In this document: positions 1 to 8,756 of the stretch, in pieces | Numbering within the stretch: position 1 is the first letter of the stretch | Layout of the letters: each line of letters starts with the position of its first letter | Source of the DNA: Clostridiales bacterium | GTDB taxonomy: Bacteria > Bacillota > Clostridia > Oscillospirales > CAG-272 | Assembly (NCBI GenBank): GCA_012514145.1 | Contig: JAAZAV010000010.1 | Coordinates: 1-64,000, forward strand | Length of the DNA stretch: 64,000 bases | Direction of reading: 5' to 3' | Notes under the pieces: generated by a model | Told to the model about the DNA's origin: nothing | Seen by the model: only the letters and a program-made list of their open reading frames with translations | Databases searched by the model: none | Position numbers and translations under genes: made by a program

Positions 1-983
1 ATATAATTGAAGTGGCAAACAGAAGAATTATTAGTCGTATATGTAAATTAAAATCAAATTCTAAAATATTTTTATTTCATTTTAACAACATTGATAAATG
101 GTTTAGACAAGATGTTATAAGTGACCTGAGCTTAATTCGGCAGGCTATTTGCGCCGAACCGAATAAAAAAACGCGTAGGTATTTTTGGCTTTGCTTTGGG
201 GAAATAGTTAAAAAATATAGCAATACAAGGACTTCAACATTTAAGCTCCATATAAAAGAAAAACACAAAATTCTTGAAATGAAGAATAATGTTATTGACG
301 ATTTTATTGATAAAATATCAACAACGTATAGCCTGATTGGAATAAAAAAGAAAGCGCCTTTTCACTTGGACTGTGGTGATTCATTAGAAATAATGAAAAA
401 TTACCCGCCCGGTTCTTTCGACATTATATGTACATCCCCTCCTTATGGAGAGAATGCGACAACAGTAACTTATGGACAATTTTCTACATTGCAGCTTTTG
501 TGGATAGATAGCAGCGATTTCGGATATAGCAAAGATTTTTATAAAAACTATTCTAAAATTGACTCCATAAGCTTGGGCGGTTCAAAATCAAACAATAGCG
601 CTTTTTATTTCTCCCCTAAAGTCTCGGCATATATATCGCAACTTTCAGAACACAAACGAAAAAAGATTGTCCGTTTCTATTCTGACTATGAAAATGCTTT
701 TCGACTTATGGCGCGGTTGTTAAAACCAAATGGAAGTATGATTCTTACTCTTGGTAATAGAATGGTTGATCGAACTGAATTTCCATTTGTCGAAATAAAT
801 AAAGAACTTGCAAATCATTATGGGCTATCTATTGTCAGTGCAATTAATAGAAATATAATAAAAAAAAGAATGCCTTATCGTGTATCCAGATTAGCAGACG
901 GAAAGCCTGTTGAATCAATTTCAAAAGAAACAGTGTTGTTGTTTATTAAAGGAGGAGCATCCAATGCCGGAAGTAATAGCTAA
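1..983 (+). CDS. DNA methyltransferase (N4-cytosine/N6-adenine), 5' truncated by the window
   Basis: Modifies DNA using S-adenosylmethionine; probably the modification half of a restriction or defence locus. The visible frame contains the catalytic motif TSPPYGEN followed by TTVTYGQFS, typical of the N4mC/N6mA family. The TSPPY form favours N4-cytosine, but adenine is possible. The helical segment before it (WFRQDVISDLSLIR, then NTR and FKLH) is a usual spacer in this family. The AdoMet-binding FxGxG motif is not in the visible part. A GTG at base 12 is the first possible start, but it has no ribosome-binding site and the frame is open to the window edge, so I infer a 5' truncation. It overlaps the next gene by 20 bases, implying translational coupling. 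Base composition is AT-rich, unlike the genome downstream. Confidence 0.85.
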   Translation, partial: IIEVANRRIISRICKLKSNSKIFLFHFNNIDKWFRQDVISDLSLIRQAICAEPNKKTRRYFWLCFGEIVKKYSNTRTSTFKLHIKEKHKILEMKNNVIDDFIDKISTTYSLIGIKKKAPFHLDCGDSLEIMKNYPPGSFDIICTSPPYGENATTVTYGQFSTLQLLWIDSSDFGYSKDFYKNYSKIDSISLGGSKSNNSAFYFSPKVSAYISQLSEHKRKKIVRFYSDYENAFRLMARLLKPNGSMILTLGNRMVDRTEFPFVEINKELANHYGLSIVSAINRNIIKKRMPYRVSRLADGKPVESISKETVLLFIKGGASNAGSNS

Positions 984-3255
984 TATCCAGCAAGGAAAAT
1001 ATGAAGACGTTCTAGCTGCTGTACAAAGTCCAGTAATTACACTTACAGAACTAATAAAAAATGCTTCAGATTCCTGCCAAAACAATGAGGACCCCATTAT
1101 AGTTAAAATAGATACGACTCACCGTGTGATTACTATTACCGATTTTGGGAGAGGATTTTCAAAAGATGATTTAGATCATTTGGGCGAGGCAGGATATTCT
1201 TCAAAGATGATAGGAGACAATACACAATCTCCTATTGGCAATCCTTTAGCAGGAAGTAAGGGACTTGGACTACTTACAGCTTTTTTTATCTCAAATGTTT
1301 TAGAAATCGAAACATATTCTGAAGCTGATAGGAAGTCGTATTTTTTAGAGTGGAAAAAAGGAGCCCAACGGTATAGATATGAAGAAATTGAAAGCGAATC
1401 AGTCGGAACCGTTATAACATTGAAAGATGTTATTCCTGAGAAACTCCAAATGATTTTACTTCCAGAAGAAAAAGTGAAACTATTTATGGCGTCACTTCGC
1501 TTTTTTACGAACGACACCAATCTACCTCAAATTAAATTAATTATTGATGGAGTAGAAGAATCATTTTACCCACAAGAAACATTAGACGACTATTATTCTC
1601 GCAATAAGGGTTCTTCTAGTGGATTTATTGCAAAGGCTATTTTTAAATATACAGACAACAAAATTACGCTATCATATGAAGATAATATTTCTCATTTTTA
1701 TACTTTTTCCGATCAAGTAATTGATCTATCTGACATGGATAGTATTGAAGCTTTTGCAAGAGCAATTAAGGCACCTGAAAAAGGTGTAGCACCAATTAAA
1801 TCAATTTGCGAGTCTGACGTTTTTAAGCCAGATTATTTACCTATTCGACTACCAGCCTTTTCTGGGATTCTTTATACATGGAGACATAGAAAAAACGATG
1901 ACTTAGAACAATGGCCAGTCGGCGTAAGAATCTATATCAATAATTACAGCTTATATAGATATCTCGATAAAGAAAATGATTGGCTGAATTTATCCGAAGT
2001 TAGCCAGAATGTCAAGGCTACAAACTACAAGCTAAAGAATACATATGGGTTTTTAGACTTAACGGATTACAACGAAAATGAGGGAGACTTAAAAATATCA
2101 AAAGAACGAGATGACTTTGTGGATTCAATGGCAAAAAGGAAGTTCATTCATATAATGCGGGATGTAATTATAGGCGCTTTTACCCGAATTGATATGGCAA
2201 TTAAAAATCCTCCCGTGCAATCATTTTCATTGCGATTTTCCAATCCGACAGTCCGTTTGGGTGATAAGTTCGATTTAAGCGCAGCCATAATTTGCAGCAA
2301 CATTGGACTTGATGATATTGATTTAGAGTATGATGAAAACCAGCTTTCTATAAACGAAGATTTGTCTATATCCGCTACAAAACAAGGGGCATATGAAGTA
2401 AAGCTTTCTTATGGCGAGATAATGTATACTTTAGTTATTCATTTTAAGAATATAATTCCTGAATTTGATTTATCTAAAAGTTCCATTACCGTTTATAAAG
2501 GCAACTCATTTAATTTGAGAGATTATATTGTTGCAGAAAGTTGCAAAGATGTCACACCTGAAAGCATTGAAATAGTACCAGCACAAAAAGATACAATAAT
2601 AATAAATAACGATATTTTTGACAAAAGCAATGTCGCTGGCTCACATATTGTTTACTTCCGGTACGGAGAGTTTCAACGTACATTAGACATAAGTGTAAAG
2701 GAAATTGAGCGACAACCTGGAGCTGGTGCAAAATCACCTAGAATCAGCACGCTTTTTCCAAATTTGAATCTCTTGCGTAACTATTCAATTAAATTATCAG
2801 AATTGGTTGATGCAATCTCATCGTATTATGTCCAAGCTCCAACCCTTTGCATGGCTGCTATTCGCATATTGCTTGAATCCTCAGCAAAAGCGTTTCTCAA
2901 GGCAATGCATGATGAAGAAATTAATGATAGTTTTCAAAGTGTTGTCAATCGTGTACTCAACCTTCGTGATTGTCATGAAAAAAACCAAGATTATAAAAAA
3001 TGCTTCGATGTGAAAGGGCCTGATTTTATGGCTAGATTTAAAGAAATTTCAGATAGCTATGAGACTCGTCTTTCAAAAGATGTAAAAACTAATATCAATA
3101 CACATATCAAACAAATTGAACTTGATATGTTTGTTCATAATCCGGATATAATTGCAACCGCTGCGACAGTGTATAGATCCATGCAAATTTTCTCGCCATT
3201 GCTAAATTATATTTTTGACGTGTTGATTAATGTTTATGCCGTTATTACCACTTAG
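964..3255 (+). CDS. GHKL (MORC/MutL-like) ATPase with Ig-like repeats and a helical C-terminal domain
   Basis: A 763-residue ATPase of the GHKL fold (Hsp90/MutL/histidine-kinase superfamily). The N-box is E29-x3-N33-x2-D36, the G1 motif is D60-F-G-R-G64, and the G2 motif is GSKGLG at 97-102; a GT pair follows at 148-149. A beta-rich transducer-like part follows. Residues about 420-496 and 500-580 look like two Ig-like beta-sandwich repeats, and 590-763 is alpha-helical. ATG 964 is chosen because AAAGGAGG lies just upstream; an in-frame ATG at 910 lacks a site. It overlaps the methyltransferase. GHKL ATPases beside DNA methyltransferases are a described class of restriction-type loci (the prokaryotic MORC/MutL-like group), so a role in phage defence is inferred. 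No nuclease motif is visible. Confidence 0.8.
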   Translation: MPEVIANIQQGKYEDVLAAVQSPVITLTELIKNASDSCQNNEDPIIVKIDTTHRVITITDFGRGFSKDDLDHLGEAGYSSKMIGDNTQSPIGNPLAGSKGLGLLTAFFISNVLEIETYSEADRKSYFLEWKKGAQRYRYEEIESESVGTVITLKDVIPEKLQMILLPEEKVKLFMASLRFFTNDTNLPQIKLIIDGVEESFYPQETLDDYYSRNKGSSSGFIAKAIFKYTDNKITLSYEDNISHFYTFSDQVIDLSDMDSIEAFARAIKAPEKGVAPIKSICESDVFKPDYLPIRLPAFSGILYTWRHRKNDDLEQWPVGVRIYINNYSLYRYLDKENDWLNLSEVSQNVKATNYKLKNTYGFLDLTDYNENEGDLKISKERDDFVDSMAKRKFIHIMRDVIIGAFTRIDMAIKNPPVQSFSLRFSNPTVRLGDKFDLSAAIICSNIGLDDIDLEYDENQLSINEDLSISATKQGAYEVKLSYGEIMYTLVIHFKNIIPEFDLSKSSITVYKGNSFNLRDYIVAESCKDVTPESIEIVPAQKDTIIINNDIFDKSNVAGSHIVYFRYGEFQRTLDISVKEIERQPGAGAKSPRISTLFPNLNLLRNYSIKLSELVDAISSYYVQAPTLCMAAIRILLESSAKAFLKAMHDEEINDSFQSVVNRVLNLRDCHEKNQDYKKCFDVKGPDFMARFKEISDSYETRLSKDVKTNINTHIKQIELDMFVHNPDIIATAATVYRSMQIFSPLLNYIFDVLINVYAVITT

Positions 3256-3598
3256 CATAATTTAGCAAATCACAGCTTGTGTAAAAAAATAAGTTGTAGG
3301 AGTTATTCCTAACTACAAAAACTAGCATTTATCTTATATACCACGGCAACCCCATGGCAACAAAAAATCAGATAGCCCACACTGCCTGAATAATGAAAGT
3401 AACATAAATAATCCGTACCAAATCCCCTAAACATAATTGTTTAAGATTCTCTCGCGTGGAGCGAGTGGGAGTAAACAAAGTAGCGCCGCAAACCATTGTA
3501 AATACAGTGATTGCGGCGTTTTTCATTATCTTTGTAGTGCATTTTGAGTGCAAAAAGTTCATTTGTTAGGGATTTCAAACTATTAAATGTTCATTAAA
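3256..3598. other. AT-rich intergenic stretch with a terminator
   Basis: No gene is visible in these 343 bases. They hold a plus-strand terminator near 3484-3522 and a short dyad at 3294-3317 (TGTAG and CTACA arms). A segment at about 3453-3475 reads CTCTCGCG-TGGAGCGAG, which resembles no feature I can name. Confidence 0.5.
3484..3522 (+). terminator. Rho-independent terminator after the GHKL gene
   Basis: Arms CGCCGCAA (3484-3491) and TTGCGGCG (3511-3518) enclose a 19-base loop, followed by a run of T. It lies about 230 bases past the GHKL stop and would end the methyltransferase-GHKL transcript. Confidence 0.75.
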
Positions 3599-4261
3599 TT
3601 ATTCTGGCAACTCAAATTTAATCTTATATCCCTGTTCTACTATAACATCGTTATTTACTAGTTTTTCTATGATGGCTTTTGCATTTTCTAGCGATTTATC
3701 TAATATACCATGTTTTATCGCGCGCTCTTCCATAGCTTTTTTATTGAGGTCATCAAAATTTCTAACGTCTTCAACTTTAACGCGATTAAATAGACCGTCT
3801 TTTTCGTCTAATGTTTCTATTGTGCTTGTATCTATCTCATGAGAAAGAATTTCGGCTTTGGGTAATTTTATAATTATTTCTTTGTTTAAATCACTTGAAC
3901 TGACTATTATTTTGTCAATTATTACACCAGCCTTAATAGTGCCGTCCCATTTTGCGATAAATGATTTAGTTGTAAGTGGTATGTTTTTGCCAAATATTTT
4001 CTTGGGATCTTCAAACTTTCCTGAATTTGTATATAAATATTCAATTGTTGCAAGTTCTCCGATGTCTTTGATTTCTGCCTTAATTATATTGATAACAATT
4101 TCCGGTGTTAGTTCTTCATCAAACACAATAGGCTTATTTTGCTTATTTTGCTTATTTAGAATATCCGGATAAATCTTTAATAAAGCTATTGTTCCGATTA
4201 TAATAATAAGAATAACTAACAATAATGTATTTAGCTTTGACCTACTTTCTTTGGTTTTCAT
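3599..4261 (-). CDS. DUF4230 membrane-anchored protein
   Basis: A 220-residue protein with one N-terminal membrane segment (residues about 12-30, LLLVILIIIIGTIALL) and an outside domain matching DUF4230: a YEYLYT-like strand, IPLTTKSFIAKWDGTIKAG, IIIKLPKAEILSHEID and the closing EDVRNFDD helix region. The biochemical function of the family is unknown. AAAGGA lies upstream of ATG 4261, and a TATAAT box sits at 4338-4343 (minus strand). The gene is AT-rich and belongs to the accessory patch. It points away from the GHKL gene, and nothing links it to the defence pair except position. Confidence 0.75.
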   Translation of the reverse strand: MKTKESRSKLNTLLLVILIIIIGTIALLKIYPDILNKQNKQNKPIVFDEELTPEIVINIIKAEIKDIGELATIEYLYTNSGKFEDPKKIFGKNIPLTTKSFIAKWDGTIKAGVIIDKIIVSSSDLNKEIIIKLPKAEILSHEIDTSTIETLDEKDGLFNRVKVEDVRNFDDLNKKAMEERAIKHGILDKSLENAKAIIEKLVNNDVIVEQGYKIKFELPE

Positions 4262-4390
4262 AAGAAATCCTTTCTTTTTTAGTCCTTACAAATGATGTTG
4301 TAAATTCCGTTTCGGATTACTATTCATGTCTTAAGGCATTATATCATACCATAGACAGTCTTAATACACCTTGGAGTATTATAAGCACTG

Positions 4391-4770
4391 TTATGATTTT
4401 CTCCACTTATAGGTCGGTTCAAATCTTCCGCCGTCATCGCAAGTATACGGCCAATTTATTTTCCATTCAAAGTATTATAAGCTGATATTTCTTTCTTTTG
4501 CAGCTCATTGAAACGAAAAGCCCATTCACGCATGAAATCATTGATTTAGATTAAGTCAGTTAGCTCTTTTTTGTTAGTGGTATCAAACTCCGGATACCGA
4601 TATCTCCAGCGATCATACTCTTCCCGGCTTATTTCACCCGCTTCCAGTTTGTCAGCTTCCCGATGCCAAGCACAGAGCATCTCATGCAGTCGAGCAGCAT
4701 CCTTGTTTTTACGCACATCGCCCTTTAAGCAGACTTCCCCGTCGGCTTCATTAATTCTATGTTTGATTTT
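4391..4770 (-). pseudogene. Broken gene of unknown function (in-frame stop plus frameshift)
   Basis: Read on the minus strand from 4770, an open frame with no start codon (KIKHRINEADGEVCLKGD...) continues through YDRWRYRYPEFDTTNKKE to a stop at 4546-4548. The same frame resumes directly with INDFMREWAFRFNELQ and stops again after LNGK. Shifting by one base continues with INWPYTCDDGGRFEP and TYKWRKS to a stop at 4391. The protein-like quality across both breaks suggests a real gene decayed by a nonsense change and a frameshift. I do not recognise the family. The same frame upstream is closed, so the 5' end has been lost. Confidence 0.55.
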
Positions 4771-4827
4771 TTAATACAGTATACCAGAAATCTTCAAAAA
4801 AACAATAACGAAAGAATAAATCCTCAG

Positions 4828-4888
4828 GCATTCGGGCGGGTTGACCGCCTGAATGCTCAGACCGTAGCAATGAAGTTACGGTCTTTTT
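4828..4888 (+). terminator. Two stacked hairpins, the second a terminator
   Basis: A dyad GCATTCGGGCGG / CCGCCTGAATGC (4828-4856) is followed by GACCGTA / TTACGGTC (4860-4883) and TTTTT (4884-4888). The polarity is plus-strand, yet no plus-strand gene precedes it, so it probably survives from a lost gene. Confidence 0.6.
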
Positions 4889-4929
4889 GTGTCTATTGGA
4901 ATCGAATACTTTTTAAGAAATGATTTTAA

Positions 4930-5175
4930 CTAAAACCAAATTTTATGCATTGCTTTTAGAGACTCTTCAGTTAAGGGGTATCCTATAGATTCTCCAATAA
5001 CTGAATCAATCCCACAATAAGGGCAGATTGCAGTCCAATCCGGTTCATCTTCACACCAGTCATCAATTTCATCTGGCGAAAATATTCTGCCACAATAGAA
5101 ACAGCCGCATTTCTTTTCTTTCTCAAGCATCTTTTTATTAGCAAAAGAATATTTATGAGCTTCAAATCCATTCAT
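4930..5175 (-). CDS. Small zinc-ribbon protein
   Basis: An 81-residue soluble protein with two cysteine pairs, CFYC (with CG just before) and CPYC, separated by an acidic loop (DDWCEDEPDWTA). This is the pattern of a short zinc-ribbon found in small conserved cytoplasmic proteins. The C-terminus PLTEESLKAMHKIWF is helical. I prefer the ATG at 5175, which has GGAG nine bases upstream, over the ATG at 5190, which has no site. It lies just beyond the stop of the broken FRG gene on the same strand, so the two may once have been one transcript. Function unknown. Confidence 0.6.
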   Translation of the reverse strand: MNGFEAHKYSFANKKMLEKEKKCGCFYCGRIFSPDEIDDWCEDEPDWTAICPYCGIDSVIGESIGYPLTEESLKAMHKIWF

Positions 5176-5198
5176 AAAACTTGACTCCATTCTAAAGC

Positions 5199-5453
5199 TT
5201 AAAAAACCTTTCCATAGTCATCATAGTCACCACTACAAGCAAAACAAAGAACTGAAAGTGGATTGGAAGTAATATCTAACAGGCGTGCAGGAAGACCATA
5301 GTGTTGCATTTTTATTAATTTTTCGCTTCTGTAGATAATAGGTTTAAGCTTATAATTAACATTTTAATATCCTCGAAAGAAAAGTTCAGTTTTGTCTGGG
5401 CGTGGTACTTTTTTGAGTTCAGTAACAAAGTCTGAAATACTTTTTGTTGACAT
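5199..5453 (-). pseudogene. Decayed FRG-domain gene
   Basis: From ATG 5453 the minus strand reads MSTKSISDFVTELKK and ends the first block in FFRGY, immediately before a TAA. The same frame continues NVNYKLKPIIYRSEKL and then KMQHYGLPARLLDITSNP, the hallmark FRG-domain core, before stopping at 5199-5201 after 85 codons. FRG domains are normally about 100 residues inside 200-300-residue proteins and occur often in defence islands. Here the first FRG motif meets a nonsense codon, the stretch between EKL and KMQHYG is deleted, and the C-terminus is gone. Clearly a remnant. Confidence 0.7.
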
Positions 5454-5535
5454 GTTAATTTCCCCTTTTGTTTTCAAGGATTTTGATTTCTTAGGATATA
5501 ATAATCTTTAACTTGAATCCGCTTTTATCTTCGGT

Positions 5536-5570
5536 ATAACGCGACGGAGCTATGCGCCCCGTCGCGTTAT
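5536..5570 (-). terminator. Perfect dyad between the FRG relic and the aminotransferase
   Basis: ATAACGCGACGG and CCGTCGCGTTAT form 12-bp arms around an 11-base loop just past the aminotransferase stop. No long T run follows, so it may be an RNA 3' stabiliser rather than a classic terminator. It also marks the change from AT-rich to GC-rich sequence. Confidence 0.55.
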
Positions 5571-5581
5571 ATATCATAAAG

Positions 5582-6820
5582 TTACTTTCTGAATGCACTG
5601 TCCACCTTGTTGAAGGCGTCGGCGGCCTGTTTAATATCCTCGTCGGTCCAGCTCTCATTGAGGTGGAGGTTGAAGCAGATATCCATGACAGCCTTGGCGT
5701 TTGGTATGTCGAAGTCACGGTTATTGCTGCCCTTGTACTCGAGGGATGTCCAGGGGAAACCCTTGGTGCCGAATGCGCGGCGCTCGGTGAACCATGTCAT
5801 GAGGGAGGGCAGTGCTCCTCTGTAGGCAGGGTTAACAGGCAGTCCTTCCGCGGCGCAGGCGGCGGCGAACTCGTCCTTGGTGCAGCTCATGCCTTCGCCG
5901 TTGAAGGTAAGACGCAGGAACCATACAACCGACTCGGCGCCCTTCACAAGCTTCGGAAGCTCAACCGACGGGGGAAGGAGCTTGCCCAGCTTTTCTACCA
6001 CGGCTCTTCTGCGGGCGCCGAAGCTCTCGACTTTCTTGAGCTGCTCTCTGCCAACGGAGGCGGCAATCTCTTCAAGGTTGCAGTTGATGGCGGCAATCCA
6101 GTTTGTGGAGCCGGCGGGAAGACCGAAGGGCTTGCCTCTGTCGGCGACGCCGCGCACCTTGTAATAATCCTCCTCGGACTTTGTGAACACGATACCGCCC
6201 TGGCCGCCCGTATTGAAGTGTTTGCCGTACATGGTGGAGAACGCTCCGAAGCGGCCGAAGGTGCCCACGGGCTGTCCGTCCACCTTGGCAAAATGGGACT
6301 GGGCGCAGTCCTCTATCACAGGTATGTTGTGCTTGTCGGCGACAGCCATGATCTTCTTGATATCGGCTGGCTCGCCGGCGATATGGGCAATGATGATCGC
6401 GGCTGTAAGGGGAGTAATCAGGCTTTCGATCTCTTCCGGGCTGACATTGTAGGTTCCGGGCGTTACATCGGCTACAACCGGTATGCAGTTGCACATGAGG
6501 ATGGGCATCATTCCGCCGGGATCGGTGACGGCGCCCACAATAACTTCGGAAAAAGGCTCGGGATTTATCGCTCTGAGGGCTACATAAACGGAGTTTGTGC
6601 CGCCGTTGACGCCGTCGGCATAACCGCCGCCCATCTTCTCGGCGAATTCTTTACAGAGAGCTTCCTCTTCCGGCCCGTTGTAGCCTATGTTATTGCCTGT
6701 GGCAATAGCTTGATCAAAGAGATTAATGACGGCATTCTTTTCCTTTTCGTCCATTGCAAAACGATTGGTAAAGGGCTTTTTTACAGCCTTTTCTCCGCCG
6801 TTAATTGCGAGTATTTCCAT
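5582..6820 (-). CDS. DegT/DnrJ/EryC1-family PLP aminotransferase
   Basis: A 412-residue fold-type I PLP enzyme of the sugar-aminotransferase family. IEDCAQSHFA (about 169-178) gives the Asp that holds the pyridine nitrogen, and Lys200 in STMYGKHFNTGGQGG is the Schiff-base lysine. The N-terminal LAINGGEKAV motif is typical of this family. Substrate cannot be read; relatives amino-transfer nucleotide sugars or act in antibiotic and glycan synthesis, but no sugar-nucleotide genes are nearby. ATG 6820 has AAAGG upstream, and TATAAT lies at 6870-6875 on the minus strand. It appears monocistronic, ending at a dyad. The ceramidase-like gene upstream ends 85 bases away on the same strand. Confidence 0.8.
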   Translation of the reverse strand: MEILAINGGEKAVKKPFTNRFAMDEKEKNAVINLFDQAIATGNNIGYNGPEEEALCKEFAEKMGGGYADGVNGGTNSVYVALRAINPEPFSEVIVGAVTDPGGMMPILMCNCIPVVADVTPGTYNVSPEEIESLITPLTAAIIIAHIAGEPADIKKIMAVADKHNIPVIEDCAQSHFAKVDGQPVGTFGRFGAFSTMYGKHFNTGGQGGIVFTKSEEDYYKVRGVADRGKPFGLPAGSTNWIAAINCNLEEIAASVGREQLKKVESFGARRRAVVEKLGKLLPPSVELPKLVKGAESVVWFLRLTFNGEGMSCTKDEFAAACAAEGLPVNPAYRGALPSLMTWFTERRAFGTKGFPWTSLEYKGSNNRDFDIPNAKAVMDICFNLHLNESWTDEDIKQAADAFNKVDSAFRK

Positions 6821-6905
6821 TTTATGTACATCCTTTCAATTATTTTCGTCATCTTTTATTTTTTTATTTTATTATACCTTATGGCATCCGTGAATTCTAC
6901 ATCAC

Positions 6906-8243
6906 TTAAATTCTATCTTCGCGTATTTCACTGTTCTGTATCATGTCGGCTGCGTGTCCGACAATGATATCGTCCACTTCCGGAACAAAAGGTCCCGTCG
7001 TTCCGGCGTTGAGGAAGGTTTCCGCCTCATATCCCCCTTGAAGCAGAGCTTTCCTGTCGGGGATGTAGCACAGAGAGTAGTTGGTGTATGCGCAGGTGAT
7101 TATGGGGAACGGGAACAGGGATTTGATTCGCTTGCCTATGGCGGATAAAACCTCACAGGGGAGTGTGATCATAAAAAAGTCGGGAGCAAATCGGATACAG
7201 GTCATACGGAATATCATATAGGGCTTAAGCTCCCCACTGTCAATCTTTTTAAGGGCTGCAGAGGCGCTGTTTCTCCTGTATTGCGGCTCTTTTTCGTCAT
7301 TCGCTGTCTTCTCCCACCAGCTTCTGGGGTAGTATTCGGAGTGGAGCCTGATTTCATCAACCTTGATTGAAGGATTTTCCCTCAACGTATTGTGCGGCTC
7401 GGAGCCGAGAGTTGTGAGGATGTCTTTGTAAACGGGTTTTGATCCCTCATACATCTCATCGGTGTTAAGACTTACGAATCTCCCGTCCCTTCCGCTGCTG
7501 CGCGGCTTTATATCAGCCCCGCAACCCTGGAGGAACATTATCTCCGCCTCGGGGAAATCCCGTTTCAGCATCACCCTGACCGCTCCCGGATAGTCGGCGG
7601 TTATCATTAAGTTGCTTGGTCCGCAGCTTGTGGGATGGCAGGCGTAGCTCCAGATAATGCCCCGGACAGCGCCGCCTTCGTCGCGCAGCTGCATGACCTC
7701 GAGATCATTGTCCCTTGCCTTGTCGCAGTCGTAGGGTTTCCACAGAACTCCGCCTTCGGGGGTGGGGTGTCTTCTGCTTACTCCGAAGCGGCTTTGTCCT
7801 CTGTAACAGCTGAGACGGCCCTTAAACATGCTCCCTATGCAGGCTTCGGTTACATCTATTGTTTTTTCTCTCACAAGCTCGATGTAGTTACTGTTGATCT
7901 CTTTTCTTTCATCGTCGCTGTATACCGTGGAACCAAGGCTTATGTCTCCGTCTGCCGCCTTTATCCCCAACGCTCCGTGGGTGTGTGTATAGAAAAAGAC
8001 GATTGAATCACCGTCGATGCCGAAGCGCTCCGACAGTTCTTTTCTCATTTTCTCGGAAAAGACGACGTCTGCATACAGAAGGTCATAGGACAGCAGGAGG
8101 AGGGGGCGGTCTTCGCCTATGAGCAGAGCGGTTACGTACAGGTCATCATTGACACCGATGCTTTTTTCTGTCCTGGCGGCGAAGCCCATCTGCCAAACCG
8201 GGAAGGGCATGGTGATTTTTTCACTCTTTACGGCGTATTTCAT
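6906..8243 (-). CDS. Neutral ceramidase-like (alkaline, non-lysosomal) domain protein
   Basis: A 445-residue protein matching the N-terminal catalytic domain of the neutral/alkaline ceramidase family: FYTHTHGALG (metal-ligand histidines), SYACHPTSCG, ITADYPGAV and FLQGCGADIKPR. Family members cleave N-acyl bonds of ceramides, but many bacterial homologues without the C-terminal domain are uncharacterised and may act on other amides. No signal peptide is seen, so it is probably cytoplasmic. Start at 8243, because AAAGGAG lies eight bases upstream of MKYAVKSEK; a longer frame to 8309 has no site. Neighbours (aminotransferase, GH28-like enzyme) suggest use of glycans or sphingolipid-type amides, which is inference. 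Confidence 0.75.
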   Translation of the reverse strand: MKYAVKSEKITMPFPVWQMGFAARTEKSIGVNDDLYVTALLIGEDRPLLLLSYDLLYADVVFSEKMRKELSERFGIDGDSIVFFYTHTHGALGIKAADGDISLGSTVYSDDERKEINSNYIELVREKTIDVTEACIGSMFKGRLSCYRGQSRFGVSRRHPTPEGGVLWKPYDCDKARDNDLEVMQLRDEGGAVRGIIWSYACHPTSCGPSNLMITADYPGAVRVMLKRDFPEAEIMFLQGCGADIKPRSSGRDGRFVSLNTDEMYEGSKPVYKDILTTLGSEPHNTLRENPSIKVDEIRLHSEYYPRSWWEKTANDEKEPQYRRNSASAALKKIDSGELKPYMIFRMTCIRFAPDFFMITLPCEVLSAIGKRIKSLFPFPIITCAYTNYSLCYIPDRKALLQGGYEAETFLNAGTTGPFVPEVDDIIVGHAADMIQNSEIREDRI

Positions 8244-8756
8244 TGCGCTTGAACTCCTTTCGGTTTGTGATGTGTTTTGTATTCTTTCACCAATCGCCAT
8301 AATAGTCATATACTGTGTCGCTTACTGTGTCGCTGCCGGTAATAAGCATAGCAAATATGTCGAAGATTGTCAAGGTTGTGAATAACATTAATGTCGTATG
8401 TTCAGGATTTTATATGCTGACGCTCCGAATGGAGTATTATACCGAATCATAAACAGAAGTGAGTTCCGCCGATACATTGAAAATGGATATAAGGCATTCA
8501 GTCCGCATATCGTTCTTTGATATCAACAGAGAACGTTACGACGCATCCGCACTTGTTATTTCTTATCATATTTTTTGCCAAAAAACCTATTGACTATTAC
8601 CTCCAAAGTACCAAGTTTATTTTAATTATTAAGCCAAAACAGCTTATTATTAAAAAACTCCAGTATATTTTTAATAAAATAAAACAAGACTTTAGGTGGG
8701 TAGAAATTCAAAAATCTGCCCGCCTTTTTATTTCCGGAGCGGAGGTTTTGAGCGTT
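8244..8756. other. Intergenic stretch without a recognisable gene
   Basis: About 500 bases. A 12-base near-repeat (ACTGTGTCGCTT/G) occurs at about 8317-8340. The second half becomes AT-rich. I see no credible coding segment; the open frame from 8517 reads low-complexity sequence until the metallopeptidase-like part begins at 8757. Confidence 0.4.

Noticed and set aside
5552-6967. Long plus-strand open frame of 471 codons
   Set aside because: It is the antisense of the aminotransferase gene; composition is Gly/Ala/Val-rich without motifs, and the minus-strand product has clear PLP residues.
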